From G963675935 sp963719005 (lineage in GTDB: Bacteria; Planctomycetota; Planctomycetia; Pirellulales; Thermoguttaceae): a stretch of DNA of 64,000 bases. Positions 55,040 through 64,000 of the stretch are shown one piece after another. Below the pieces are notes generated by a model. That model did no database searches and was not told the DNA's origin. It was given only the letters and a program-made list of their open reading frames with translations. Location: assembly GCA_963719005.1 (NCBI GenBank), contig CAVRAR010000017.1, positions 124,001 through 188,000 of the forward strand, written 5' to 3'. Each line of letters opens with the position of its first letter. Position 1 is the stretch's first letter. A program made the position numbers and the translations under genes.

Positions 55040-56359
55040 TTACCACTCGACCGAGATCGCCGCCGTCGTCATGCCTGCGCCCACCGAGCAGAGCACGAGC
55101 TTGTCGCGCGGCTGGAGGCTTTTCTCCATCTCGACGATGGCCAAGGGGATGCTCGCGCTGGAGGTGTTTCCCACGTGCTCGACGTTCAGGAAGAATCGCT
55201 CGAATCCGACGCCGCTGCGTTTGGCGGCGGCTTTCAGGATGCGGCCGTTGGCCTGGTGCGGAATGATCCATCGCGTTTCGTCCACGCTCCAACCGCTCTT
55301 GGCCAGGGCCTGGCGGATGACGGTGGTGAAACTTTCGGTGGCGAAACGGAACAGGGCGTGGCCGTCGATGCGAATCCAGGGGTCGATGTTGCACTGCCCG
55401 TTGCGGACCACGTAGCCCGGCTCCTCGCGGCGGGCCATGTGCAGGCCGCGGGTGTCGGAGCCGAGCACCACCTGGTGGATGCGATGTCCCACGCCGCCCG
55501 ACGAAACAATCGCCGCCCCGGCGCCGTCGCCAAACAAGAAGTAAGCGCTGCGGTCCGATTTGTCGAGCAGTTGCGATTGCATGTCGACGCCGACGGTCAG
55601 CACGTTGTGCGCCGTGCCGGAAAGGATCATCCCCTGGGCCATCGACACCGCGTAGAGCCAGCCGGAGCAGGCCGCATTCAGATCGAACGCGGGAATGGTC
55701 TGCAAGTTCAAGCGGTCCTGCAAAATCGCCGCGGTCGAGGGCATGGCCACGTCGGGCGTCGTCGTGGCGACGATCACCGCGTCGATTTCCTTCGCGGCGA
55801 TGCCCGACTTGCGAATCGCCTCGAGCGCCGCCTGATAGGCCATGCCCGAGGGCTTCTCGTCGGCCGCGGCCCAGCGGCGCTGGCGAATGCCGGTGACCTG
55901 GTAGATGTACTCGGCGGTGATTTCGGGAAAGCTCTCGACCAGTTCTTCGTTGGTCACCACGCGATCGGGCAGATAGGCGCCGAAGCTGAGGAAGACGATC
56001 GGCTGGCCCCAGCGGTCCGTCGTCGGGACAGCGGCCCCCGGCTCGACCGTCGTCGCCGGGCGATCGGCGGCGGCCGCCGGCGGAATCCAGTCGCGCATCG
56101 CCGGGTCGTCGGTCTCGATCTCCATGATCGGTTCCGTCATCGGCAGGGTCTCGCCCTCGAGGTGATAGCGGCGAATCACCAGCCCGTCGCAGGGGGCCTC
56201 GAAATCGAACACCGATTTCGCGCTATCGACCTGCACCAACGATTGCCCCTTCGAGAAGCGATCGCCCTCGGCGACGCGCCACTCGATAATCGTGGCCTCG
56301 ACCTCCGACGCGCCCTGGGCCGGCAAGTACAACGGCATTTTGAACAACGTGGCGTCCAT
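55040..56359 (-). CDS. Lipoyl-domain/ketoacyl synthase III fusion protein
   Basis: ATG at 56359 shares one base with the stop of the E1 gene (TGATG). Residues 1-85 are a lipoyl/biotinyl-type domain ('GASEVEATIIEWRVAEGDRFSKGQSLVQVDSAKSVFDFEAPCDG', lipoyl-acceptor Lys48). A Pro/Ala linker spans 90-115. Residues 120-439 are a complete FabH-type synthase: 'CSGWLYAVS' with Cys231, 'IPHQAN' with His368, 'EHVGNTSSAS' with Asn398. All three catalytic residues are present. No E2 acyltransferase domain is present. Inference: the acyl group made by the adjacent E1 on lipoamide is condensed with a malonyl thioester. Confidence 0.9.
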   Translation of the reverse strand: MDATLFKMPLYLPAQGASEVEATIIEWRVAEGDRFSKGQSLVQVDSAKSVFDFEAPCDGLVIRRYHLEGETLPMTEPIMEIETDDPAMRDWIPPAAAADRPATTVEPGAAVPTTDRWGQPIVFLSFGAYLPDRVVTNEELVESFPEITAEYIYQVTGIRQRRWAAADEKPSGMAYQAALEAIRKSGIAAKEIDAVIVATTTPDVAMPSTAAILQDRLNLQTIPAFDLNAACSGWLYAVSMAQGMILSGTAHNVLTVGVDMQSQLLDKSDRSAYFLFGDGAGAAIVSSGGVGHRIHQVVLGSDTRGLHMARREEPGYVVRNGQCNIDPWIRIDGHALFRFATESFTTVIRQALAKSGWSVDETRWIIPHQANGRILKAAAKRSGVGFERFFLNVEHVGNTSSASIPLAIVEMEKSLQPRDKLVLCSVGAGMTTAAISVEW

Positions 56360-58491
56360 CAAGCCTCCCGGATCATCTGATCGGCGGCCGCCTCGATCCG
56401 CTGGCTGTTCGGCCGGAAATACGACTCCAATTCCGGCGCGAAGGGGACCGGCAAATCGGGGGCGGCGACCAATTTCGGCGGGCATTTCAACGCGCCGAGC
56501 GCCTCGCGGCACACCCGCGAAATCACGCGGTCGCCCAAGCCCTGCATCGCGCCGCATTCTTGCACCACCAACAGCCGCCCCGTCTTGCAGACCGACTCCA
56601 AAATCGGGCCCATATCCATCGGTTGGAGAACAAAGGGGTTCCAGACTTCGATCGAGCGCGGGCTGCGAGCCGCCGCCGCCAACGCCTCGTGGACCATCGC
56701 CCCGAAGGCCACCAGCGTCAAATCGGTTCCCGCGGTGTAACGTCTCGGCCGCCAGATCGCCTCGACGTTGCCGTCGAAATCGATCTCGCCGGCCTTGCTC
56801 CAGTAGAGCAGCTTGTGCTCGAAGACCAGGCAGGGGTTCGGGTCGTGGAATCCGGCGACCAGGGCCTCGAACGTCTCTTGGGCGGTGGCGGGATAGAGCA
56901 ATTTCAGGCCGGGGAAGCGCGACCAGAGCCCTTCAAACTCGCCGGAGTGAAACGCCCCCATCGTCAACCCGCCGCCGCACGGCAGCCGCATCAGCATCTG
57001 CGCCGGCTGGCCCGCGCGAAAATACCACGTGCTGGCATTGAGACCCAACTGCGAGGTGGCCTCGGTCGAGAAGTCGGCAAACTGGAATTCGACGATCGGC
57101 TGCCCGCCCGTTTGCGATGCCCCCAACGCGAAACCGGTAATTGCCGCCTCGCACAGCGGCATGTCGAGCACTCGCTGCGGCCCGTGTCGCTCGATCAGGC
57201 CCTTGCAAGTCTTGAACGCCGAGCCGTACGTGCCCACGTCGAGCCCGAGCACGAACGCCCGCGGATTGTTCTCCAGCAGGTAGTCCAGCGCCCGGCCGAC
57301 GGCCTCGCCGTTCTTCACGTTCGGCGTGCGATACGGCTTTACCAACGGCGCCGGCGCCTCGGCGAATACGGCCATGCGGTTGCTCAGGGGGTCGGGACGG
57401 CCGATGGCCATTGCCCGGGCCAACGCCGAGCGGACCTCCTCCTCGACCGCCTGCTCGATTGCCGCCACCGCGGCCTCCGACATGCCGCAGGTTTCCATCA
57501 TCTGCCGCCGCGTGGCGGGCACGGGGTCAAGAGCCCGCCATTGGCGCATCGTTTCGGCCGGCACATAATCGCCCTTGTCGTAGGCGGCGTGGCCGTGCAG
57601 CCGCAACGTCATGCACTCGATTATCGCCGGCAGCGACGTGCCCTGCATCGCCTCCAACGCATCGCAGACCGACGAATAGACTTCCCACGGATCGAGGCCG
57701 TTGATCGTCACGCCCTTGATGCCGTAGCCGTGGGCACGATCGGCCAGATGCCGGCACTGGTACTGGAAACTCGTGGGCGTGGAGAACGAATAGTGATTGT
57801 TTTCGACGATGAAAAGGACGGGAACCTTTCGCACCGCCGCGAGGTTGATCGATTCGTGGAACTCGCCGGTGCTGCTGCCGCCGTCGCCGATGACGGCCAG
57901 GCCGAACACGTCCTCGCCCTCGCGCCGGGCGGCCCAGGTGCCGCCGACCACCAGGCTGAGCATACGGCCGAGATGGCTGATCATGGGGAAGCGTCGCCGG
58001 GCGGCGTCGCCGTGGTGGCAGTTCCCCTCGCGGCCGTGCGTGGGGCTCTCGGCGTTGGCCAAGTACTGGCAAAACATGTCGAACGGCGTGGCACCCAGCA
58101 GTAGATGAGCGGTGAAATCGCGGTGCAGGAGCGAGACGACGTCGCGCCCCGGCCGCAGCGGCATGGCAAAGCCCACGGCCGTGGCTTCGTTGCCGTCGCC
58201 CATCGTCACGGTTCCCTTCACGTAGCTCTTTTGGAACAATTCCAGCAGCCGCTCTTCCATGCGGCGTGAAAGGAGCATGAGCGGATAGGCCGCGGCCAGA
58301 AACTCAGGCTGCGAAAGCCGTTGCGGAAACCGGGCGATCTCGGGAATCGCGCGGCGGCCGGCGTCGATCCGCGACAGGGCGTCAATGTGCGAGGGAGTGG
58401 CGGTCGCTTCGACCTTGTGGAGATGCGCAGCTCGCCCGTGCCGGCCTGTCGTCGGCTCTTTCGATTGCTGTATGTCGGTGGGCAAAGCCAA
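56359..58491 (-). CDS. Fused E1 alpha-beta 2-oxo-acid dehydrogenase
   Basis: The 710-residue product joins an E1-alpha half ('YPLMLLSRRMEERLLELFQKSYVKGTVTMGDGNEATAVGFAMPLRPGRDVV', TPP motif 'VIGDGGSSTGEFHESINLAAVRKVPVLFIVENNHYS') to an E1-beta half ('EAVGRALDYLLENNPRAFVLGLDVG', 'PLCEAAITGFALGAS', 'PIVEFQFADFS', 'FNPFVLQPMD'-like end). It is close to branched-chain or pyruvate E1 enzymes, decarboxylating a 2-oxo acid and acylating a lipoyl group. The lipoyl domain is on the next gene, translationally coupled. No E2 or E3 gene lies nearby. Substrate not predictable. Confidence 0.92.
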   Translation of the reverse strand: MALPTDIQQSKEPTTGRHGRAAHLHKVEATATPSHIDALSRIDAGRRAIPEIARFPQRLSQPEFLAAAYPLMLLSRRMEERLLELFQKSYVKGTVTMGDGNEATAVGFAMPLRPGRDVVSLLHRDFTAHLLLGATPFDMFCQYLANAESPTHGREGNCHHGDAARRRFPMISHLGRMLSLVVGGTWAARREGEDVFGLAVIGDGGSSTGEFHESINLAAVRKVPVLFIVENNHYSFSTPTSFQYQCRHLADRAHGYGIKGVTINGLDPWEVYSSVCDALEAMQGTSLPAIIECMTLRLHGHAAYDKGDYVPAETMRQWRALDPVPATRRQMMETCGMSEAAVAAIEQAVEEEVRSALARAMAIGRPDPLSNRMAVFAEAPAPLVKPYRTPNVKNGEAVGRALDYLLENNPRAFVLGLDVGTYGSAFKTCKGLIERHGPQRVLDMPLCEAAITGFALGASQTGGQPIVEFQFADFSTEATSQLGLNASTWYFRAGQPAQMLMRLPCGGGLTMGAFHSGEFEGLWSRFPGLKLLYPATAQETFEALVAGFHDPNPCLVFEHKLLYWSKAGEIDFDGNVEAIWRPRRYTAGTDLTLVAFGAMVHEALAAAARSPRSIEVWNPFVLQPMDMGPILESVCKTGRLLVVQECGAMQGLGDRVISRVCREALGALKCPPKLVAAPDLPVPFAPELESYFRPNSQRIEAAADQMIREA

Positions 58492-58765
58492 GGGCGTGGC
58501 CTGTTCTTGCTCAGTTGAAACCGCGGAGACACCGCCACCCAGTCCTCAATGGGCTCCAACTCGGCGGCATTGTAACGCTGCCGGCAATTACTGTCACGTC
58601 CAATTACGCAGGTTTTACCAAGACCACCCAGAGATTCGCAGACCACGGACCCAGCGCCACCTTACTATCCCCCCCCACCTTGTTTAACGTTTAGCCGGCG
58701 GACTTGTTCGCCGTGGTTTACGGACGTTTTGCAGTCAGGTAGAATGCGCCGCGAGGACGTGAGCC

Positions 58766-59089
58766 ATGAGAAACTCGGCCAAAGTGGCAATCACCGGGGG
58801 AATTCTCTTTGTGGGCGGTATCGTAGTCGGGATCGGCATCGCGGTTGTCGGCGTCGCCTGCTCTCTCAACGCCGTCACAAACTCTCCTGACACAGCACGT
58901 TCGAGTCAGGTCGCCGCTGGATTGAGCTATCTTTTCACGGCAACATCGATTGGCCTCTGCGTTTCCGCCCTCGGCTTCTGCCTACTCGTCGGCGGAGCGA
59001 TTGCGTACGTGGTGGGGAGAAAGCGATGCCGGGCACCGCAAGAACGCGACCCCCGCGGACCGCAGTCCGCGGGCGTTACCAATCCCTAA
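58766..59089 (+). CDS. Small two-helix membrane protein
   Basis: The 107-residue product has helix 1 'VAITGGILFVGGIVVGIGIAVVGVA' and helix 2 'FTATSIGLCVSALGFCLLVGGAIAYVV' with a short polar loop. The tail 'ERDPRGPQSAGV' is encoded by a family D palindrome (59052-59073), so the C-terminus may be altered by the repeat. No family known. Confidence 0.6.
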   Translation: MRNSAKVAITGGILFVGGIVVGIGIAVVGVACSLNAVTNSPDTARSSQVAAGLSYLFTATSIGLCVSALGFCLLVGGAIAYVVGRKRCRAPQERDPRGPQSAGVTNP

Positions 59090-59099
59090 TCCCCTATTC

Positions 59100-60430
59100 T
59101 CACACGCTCTCCCCCGCCAGCCAGCCGGTGCTGAAGGCGGCTTGAAAGTTGTAGCCCCCCTCGGGTCCATTGAGATCGAGCAACTCGCCGGCAAAGTAGA
59201 GGTTTGGCACGATTTTGCTCTGCATGGTTCGCGAATCGACTTCATCCAGAGAGACCCCGCCGGCGGTGAGTTCGGCCTTGCGGAAACCCATCGTGCCGGC
59301 CACTGGAATGTCGAGTCGCTTGACGGTTTGCAGCAATCGCCGCCGCTGGGCCTTCGAGAACTCGCCCAGCGGCAACTCCGGCGGCGTTCCGCTCAGCGCC
59401 ACCACAGTTTCGCCCACGCGATGCGGCAGCCAGAGGTCGAGCAACGAGGCGGCGGGCCGCTTGCCCGTCGCGGCTTGTTCGCGTGCCAAGAGATCGTCCA
59501 GTTCCCGCTCGGTGAATGCCGGCAGCAGGTCGCACCGCAGCCGCAGCGAGGCAGGCCGAGGGTGGCCGCTCACTGGGTGGCTGACGTTCAAAACCGCCGG
59601 GCCCGAGACGCCGAAGTGAGTAAACAGCAGGGCTCCGCGGCAGCTTGTCAATGGCTCTTGGGGTGGGGCGGACATTCTTGTCCGCCTCGTCAATCACCTC
59701 GACCGCGACGTCGGCCAGCGTGATCCCCTGCAATTCCAACACCCAGGGAGCATGACTGGTGATCGGCACAAGCGCCGTATGCGGCGTGACAATGCGATGG
59801 CCCAGTGCGGCCGCCCAGCGATATCCGTCGCCGGTGGTTCCGCAGCCAGGGTACGATTGCCCGCCGGTGGCCAGCACGACCTTTTCCGCTTCGATCGACC
59901 GCTTAGTTGTTCGCAATTGAAAGCCGGCGAAACGATTCCCGTTGCCGGTCTCTTCGTTTAGCCGCCGCGTCCACGCGGTGCTCTCCCCGGCGAGGACGCC
60001 GGGGCTAAACGGAGAAGTCAACTCCACCAGCGGCTCGGCCATCGCCAGCGTGCAGCCGGCTCGTTCGACGCGGCGCACGCAGCGCATCGCGGACATCCGC
60101 CGCCCGATCGCTGGCGGGAAACACCTTTCCGCCCGGCTCGACCTTGGTCGGCACGCCTTCGGCCTCGAACAATTCAACGACTTGTTGCGGTCCTAGGGCG
60201 GCCAGGGCGGAATGGAGGAATCGGCCGTTGGGGCCAAAGGCCTCGACGATTCCCCGTGCGTCGGTGGCGTGGGTCAGATTGCAGCGAGTGCCGCCGGAAA
60301 GAAGGATTTTCACGCCCGGCTCGCGGTTCTTGTCGAGCAGGATCGTTTTGCGTCCCCGTTCAGCCGCCCGAGCCGCGGCCATGAGCCCCGCGGGTCCGCC
60401 GCCAATGATCGCCACGTCCCAATGCGTCAT
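59100..60430 (-). CDS. HI0933-type FAD flavoprotein (two apparent frameshifts)
   Basis: The N-terminus 'HWDVAIIGGGPAGLMAAARAAERGRKTILLDKNREPGVKILLSGGTRCNLTH' is the FAD-binding start of the HI0933/YhiN family. An extra base near 60088 and another in the G run at 59660-59663 split the rest, which continues 'EAEKVVLATGGQSYPGCGTTGDGYRWAAALGH' and 'RGALLFTHFGVSGPAVLNVS', 'GTMGFRKAELTAGGVSLDEVDSRTMQSK', 'NLYFAGELLDLNGPEGGYNFQAAFSTGWLAG'. Corrected length is 442 residues. Two palindromic elements are translated within it (59955-60011 and 59667-59686). Cytosolic oxidoreductase, substrate unknown. Confidence 0.9.
59955..60011. repeat. 57-bp palindromic element (family F) in the flavoprotein gene
   Basis: Bounded by CGTTTAG and CTAAACG, with GCCGCGTCCACGCGG and CCCCGGCGAGGACGCCGGGG hairpins inside. 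At 57 bp it adds exactly 19 codons. Similar GTTTAGCCGCCGCG sequence lies at 21247 between pyrH and frr. Confidence 0.8.
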
Positions 60431-60472
60431 GTTTGTCGAGCCGCCGTGCCGGCGGCTGCTAAACGTGCCAGT

Positions 60473-63400
60473 TCATGTCAACCGCAGCCCCTTTGGCAAC
60501 GATTCGCCGAAAACGAGCCCTTGCTCGTCGCTGTCCAAGCTGCCGCCGGTGCGGACTAGTTCGACGAAATGGGGCGGAGCGTTTTCCAACGTCAGCCAAT
60601 CGGCGGCCTCGCGGCGGAGCTTTTCGGGCAGGTCGCGGTAGCGGTCGTCGGTCCGCCGGGCGAGCTGCATCACCGCCAATTGACACTCGGCCGACTGGTT
60701 TTCTCTGTCGCCAATCAGTCTTGTGAGCCAATCTGCGGCCGTGGCAGGCCGGCACGACCGTATTCAGCGGGCCGTACATCGGCGATCGCGCCCCGAGCCG
60801 CCCGATGGCCCAGATCATCGCCGGCCGCACCGGCTCCATCTTTCGCTTCGGCAGCACGTCGAGCAGCATCCCGCCAAGCTCGGTTTTCGCGGCGGCGGAG
60901 AGCAATTCCAGCGAGCCGAGCAGCCGCCACATTTCGGCGGTTTCGTGCATGGCGAAGCTGAACTCGCCGCGGCCCTTGCCGGTGGTCAGTTGACGATGCA
61001 GCCCGCGAACCAGCCCGAGCAGCGGCTCGGCCAGGGCCTGTTGTTGACCGGCGGCCAGCCCGCCGGCGATGCGGCGCCAGAGAATCCAGCCTTCGACGCG
61101 GACATTGGCGGCGGCGTGGGCGAACTTGCCTTGCAGCGTAGTCCACGTTTGCGCCACGCGCCAGTCATCGACCGCCAGCCCGTAGCCCGGCCGCAAGGCG
61201 AAGCCCAAGAGGTTCAGCCAGCGCGTTTCGTGGACGGCGCTGCGGCGGCGGCCGGCCTCGAACTCCATCAGCGCCTCCCACATCCGCCGGCAGAGCGAAG
61301 TGGGCCATTGGTTGCGGCTCATGCCGGTGGCGGCGGCCAGGCGTTTGACCAAGCCCTCGGGAGAAAAAGGGGTCAGGTCCAATTTGTGCGAAGCACCCGG
61401 AGGGCCGTTCCGGCAAATTGGACCTGTCCCCTTTTTCTCCGCCGCGGTGGGACCGAACGTCCGCTCGATCAGCGCATGGCACTCGCGCCAGACGCTCTCA
61501 TCGACCATCCCTTCGCTTTCGGCCTGCGACTCGTGGGCGGCGACGTCGGTCTGCGTGGCCGAGCGGACGTCGAACTGAAGCCGCCAACTCCGCCGCCCGC
61601 CGATCTCGCTGCACCACAGATCGAGCGTGCCGATTTCGGTCAGCCGGGCGTGCAGCGCCACCGAAACGGTTTCCGCCGAAGAAAAAGGGGACAGGTCCAA
61701 TTTGCCGGAACGGCCCTCCGGGTGCTTCGCACAAATTGGACCTGTCCCCTTTTTCTTTCGCAGCACGGTGCGCATCGGCGGCAGCGGGGTCATGCGCTCG
61801 CGGTCGATCGGGGCCAGTTCGCCGGGCTTGTCGGTCAGCCGCGTGCTGGAAACGAACAGCGGAAACTCCGCCGGCTCCGACACCAGCAGATCGAAGCGCC
61901 GGCCGGCCAGTTCCACGTCGTGCCCCGGCTCAATTCCCGCCGGGAGGAGACAAATGGCGGAAGCAAGGGGAGAGGGGAGAGAGGAGAGGGGAGAGGGTTC
62001 AGCAACGCCCCCGGACTGCGGTCCGGGGGGCTGCGGCTCGGCGGCTGCCGCCGATTCGACCCCGATGTAATACGTGCGGGCCAGGCCGGCGGCGATGCGC
62101 ACGCCTTGGCCGCGCCGCACCATGCCGTAGTAGGCCGCGCCGCGGGCGACGGCCAGATCGAGGCGGTCGTTGTCGAGGACGATCGGGCGCCAGGGGATGG
62201 CGGGCTTGGTCGGCGATTCTCCGGGGGCTGTTAGCTCCCGGCTATTCTCTTGCGAATTGTTGCGCGTATCTTGCGAACCGTCGAACCAACTTTGCAGCAC
62301 TTCCAGCAGCCGATCGCGGAGCAGGGGCGACTCGAAGACGCCGCCGTTGAACAGCACGACGTCGGGGCGGGCGGGATCGTGGTCCGCCGGCCCTTCGCTC
62401 TCCTCCATCGCCACGTGCCGATGCGCGGTGAGAAACGCGGCCAAGTATCGCGTGATCGCCGCATCGGGGGCGAACGGCAGACCGAACTCCTGAAAGCCCG
62501 ACCGCCGGCTGACGGGCTTTTCGTCCAACGCCACGCGCGGAAAGAAGCCCTCGACCAAGCACGTCGCGGACCTCTTCGCCGGTCAATTCCACTTGCACGC
62601 CGGCCCCGAGCAGTTTCGAGCCCGAGCCGGGCAGCGTGAGCGTCAAGCGATCCGGGGCGTCGGGGCCCAGCAGCGTTTCCTTCACCGCGCGGCAGGTCCG
62701 CACGAGCACGGCCCATTGACGCGGTTCCAGCTTGCCGAGTTTCTGCTCGACGTGCTTGGCCAGCGCCAGGTCGAAATTGTCGCCGCCGAGGATCAAGTGG
62801 TCGCCGACGGCGACGCGGTGGAATTGGACCTTGCCCCCTTCGCCGCGTCGGACGCGAATCAGCGTGAAATCGGACGTGCCGCCGCCGATGTCGCAAACCA
62901 GGATCTTCTGGCCCGGCTCGACCAATCGGTCCCAGTCGTCGGCGTGGGCGTAAATCCAGGCGTAGAAGGCCGCCTGCGGCTCTTCGATCAGCACGACGCG
63001 AGGCAAGCCGGCCAGCGCCGCCGCCTGCACCGTCAACTCGCGGGCCACTTCATCGAACGAGGCCGGCAAGGTCAGCACGAAATCCTGCTCGGCCAGCGGA
63101 TGACGAGGAAATCGGGCGTTCCAGGCGTCGCGCACGTGGGCGAGATACCGCGAGCTGACCTCGACCGGCGAGAGCCGATCGACGTCGGCCGCCCCCTGCC
63201 ACGGCAGCAGCGGCGCCGTCCGATCCACGCCCGTGTGACACAGCCACGATTTCGCCGAGTTGATCAGCCGGCCCGGCGCCAGCGCGCCTTGGTCGCGGGC
63301 GAAGAAGCCGACCGCGTAGTTCGGCTCTTCTTTCTGCCACGGGCATTTCAGCGGAGCTCCCGGTGCCAGCTCGCTCGCGGCCGCTTGATAATGGAACGAG

Positions 63401-63580
63401 GGGAGCGTCTCCCGCGCTTCGATCTGTCCCGGGGCGACCACCTGCGGAACGGCAAACGTCTTGATTTGCCACGGCTCTTCCGCGGTGTCGACGTAGGTCG
63501 ACCGCCGAGTTGGTGGTGCCCAGGTCAAAACCGACCACGTAGCGGCTCGCGGCCGGGGATGACGAATCGCCGTGTTTCAA
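60473..63580 (-). CDS. Hsp70-family protein with DUF3731-type C-terminus (three apparent frameshifts)
   Basis: TTG at 63580 follows AGGGAG. The ATPase start is 'RYVVGFDLGTTNSAV', then an extra base at about 63499, then 'YVDTAEEPWQIKTFAVPQVVAPG', 'IEEPQAAFYAWIY', 'ILVCDIGGGTSDFTLIRVRRGEGG', 'DHLILGGDNFDLALAKHVE'. An extra base at about 62555 precedes 'PDVVLFNGGVFESPLLRDRLLEVLQ', and a third near 60745 precedes 'DDRYRDLPEKLRREAADWL'. Corrected length is 1034 residues. The long C-terminal part is not a DnaK substrate domain but resembles DUF3731. Two family B elements and one C/D element are translated in it. Role unknown. Confidence 0.87.
61360..61440. repeat. Palindromic element family B, copy 1, inside the Hsp70-like gene
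   Basis: 26-bp arms (61360-61385 and 61415-61440; one mismatch) of type GGAGAAAAAGGGG...GGTCCAATTT around a 29-base loop. The loop has its own hairpins (GTGCGAAGCAC and CCGGAGGGCCGTTCCGG). Translated in frame as '...KKGTGPICRNGPPGASHKLDLTPF'. Confidence 0.9.
61680..61756. repeat. Palindromic element family B, copy 2, opposite orientation
   Basis: 24-bp perfect arms (61680-61703 and 61733-61756). The loop is the exact reverse complement of copy 1's 29-base loop. Translated in frame as '...KKGTGPICAKHPEGRSGKLDLSPF', so the element reads through in both orientations. Confidence 0.9.
61965..62029. repeat. Family C purine arm plus family D hairpin in the Hsp70-like gene
   Basis: AGGGGAGAGGGGAGAGAGGA-like run (61965-61999) followed by CCCCCGGACTGCGGTCCGGG-GG (62008-62029), a perfect 9-bp stem. 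Translated in frame as Pro/Ser/Gly-rich text ('PQPPGPQSGGVAEPSPLSSLPSPL'). Confidence 0.75.
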
Positions 63581-63835
63581 GACCAATCTCCCTATTTCCG
63601 TTGCAATCCCGACCGTCAATTTAGCCGAACCACTCAGGGTAGCACGGGGGAAGGAATGTTCAAGGGCCGGTGGCGGATCGCGGTGGGATGCTGCTTGCCA
63701 AGACTCTTAGCCCTCCTCGGGCGGCGAAGACCGTGAGGCGGCATCGCAGAATTTCGCTATTGCCTCGGCTGAAGCACTGAATTACGATCATGGTTAGTGC
63801 GACGTTGATTTGCACTTCTCTTCGAGGCCGGAACA

Positions 63836-64000
63836 ATGTTACTGACTTTCGCTCTGTTGGTGGTGACGCTATCGGCAGTTTTTGCCATTCTTACTCAGTA
63901 CCTCTCTGGTGGTGCTACGGCGTCCAAGTGGCAAGAGCCAACGAATTATCGGAAGGAGATGTTGCCAGCGCGCTTCTCAGGCCGGTGTCGTAATGGCGGC
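63836..64000 (+). CDS. Start of a small membrane-anchored protein, cut by window edge
   Basis: ATG at 63836 with GAGG eight bases upstream opens a frame to the window end (55 codons): 'MLLTFALLVVTLSAVFAILTQYLSGG', one transmembrane helix or signal, then 'KWQEPTNYRKEMLPARFSGRCRNGG'. Too short to assign. Confidence 0.4.
   Translation, partial: MLLTFALLVVTLSAVFAILTQYLSGGATASKWQEPTNYRKEMLPARFSGRCRNGG

Noticed and set aside
63790..63993. A 67-codon frame near the right edge
   Set aside because: The overlapping frame from 63836 has a ribosome site and a transmembrane start, so it is the better candidate.

Overview
The window looks like a chromosomal piece of a Planctomycetota bacterium, most likely from the Pirellulales side of the phylum. 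The evidence is a Cys-rich YTV-repeat protein, two DUF1559 proteins with prepilin-type N-termini, two ECF sigma/FecR pairs, a PEP-CTERM protein, an SHD1-domain protein, a Tat-exported Gfo/Idh/MocA oxidoreductase, a DUF1080-type domain fused to an alpha-galactosidase, and an Hsp70-DUF3731-type protein. GC content is high and many genes are single transcription units separated by short palindromic repeats.

Layout. 1-6.7 kb: edge gene, a MazF-type pair, transketolase (tkt), an HNH-like protein, an SHD1 protein and a HigBA-type pair. 7-17.2 kb: a triplicated coiled-coil secreted protein, a PEP-CTERM protein, a membrane gene broken by an IS5-type element, the cassette sigma-FecR-DUF1559, and the YTV-repeat protein. 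17.7-22.7 kb: tRNA-Gln, VapBC, the translation operon rpsB-tsf-pyrH-frr, and a HEPN/MNT pair. 22.7-33 kb: a SecD-P1-like protein, tRNA-Ala, an HNH nuclease with homing-endonuclease-type repeats, an MFS nucleoside-type transporter, acetyl-CoA synthetase (acs), and two more toxin-antitoxin type pairs. 33-46.7 kb: an efflux adaptor, a terpene-cyclase-fold protein, a double M16 peptidase, an unknown 663-residue protein, an IS1380 element, a histidine kinase with two receivers, and a ferredoxin-like protein. 46.8-54.8 kb: alpha-galactosidase/DUF1080 and an oxidoreductase split by the second IS5-type copy, then a second sigma-FecR-DUF1559 cassette. 55-64 kb: a fused E1 dehydrogenase next to a lipoyl-ketosynthase III fusion, an HI0933-type flavoprotein, and an Hsp70-like protein.

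Most striking points. (1) A two-gene unit pairs a fused alpha-keto-acid dehydrogenase E1 with a protein that joins a lipoyl domain to a FabH-type ketosynthase. This suggests acyl transfer from lipoamide straight into a Claisen condensation. (2) Several families of palindromic DNA elements sit in frame inside conserved genes (tkt, both fecR genes, the flavoprotein, the Hsp70-like gene), resembling Rickettsia palindromic elements. (3) Two 907-bp IS copies differing by one base have broken identifiable genes, and the pre-insertion sequences can be reconstructed exactly.

Caution. At least 17 single-base frameshifts occur in otherwise well conserved genes, including three consecutive essential ones (rpsB, tsf, pyrH). 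Thirteen are extra bases. I read these as sequencing or assembly errors, so the affected genes are annotated over their whole span. Coordinates of the exact indel are good to a few bases.
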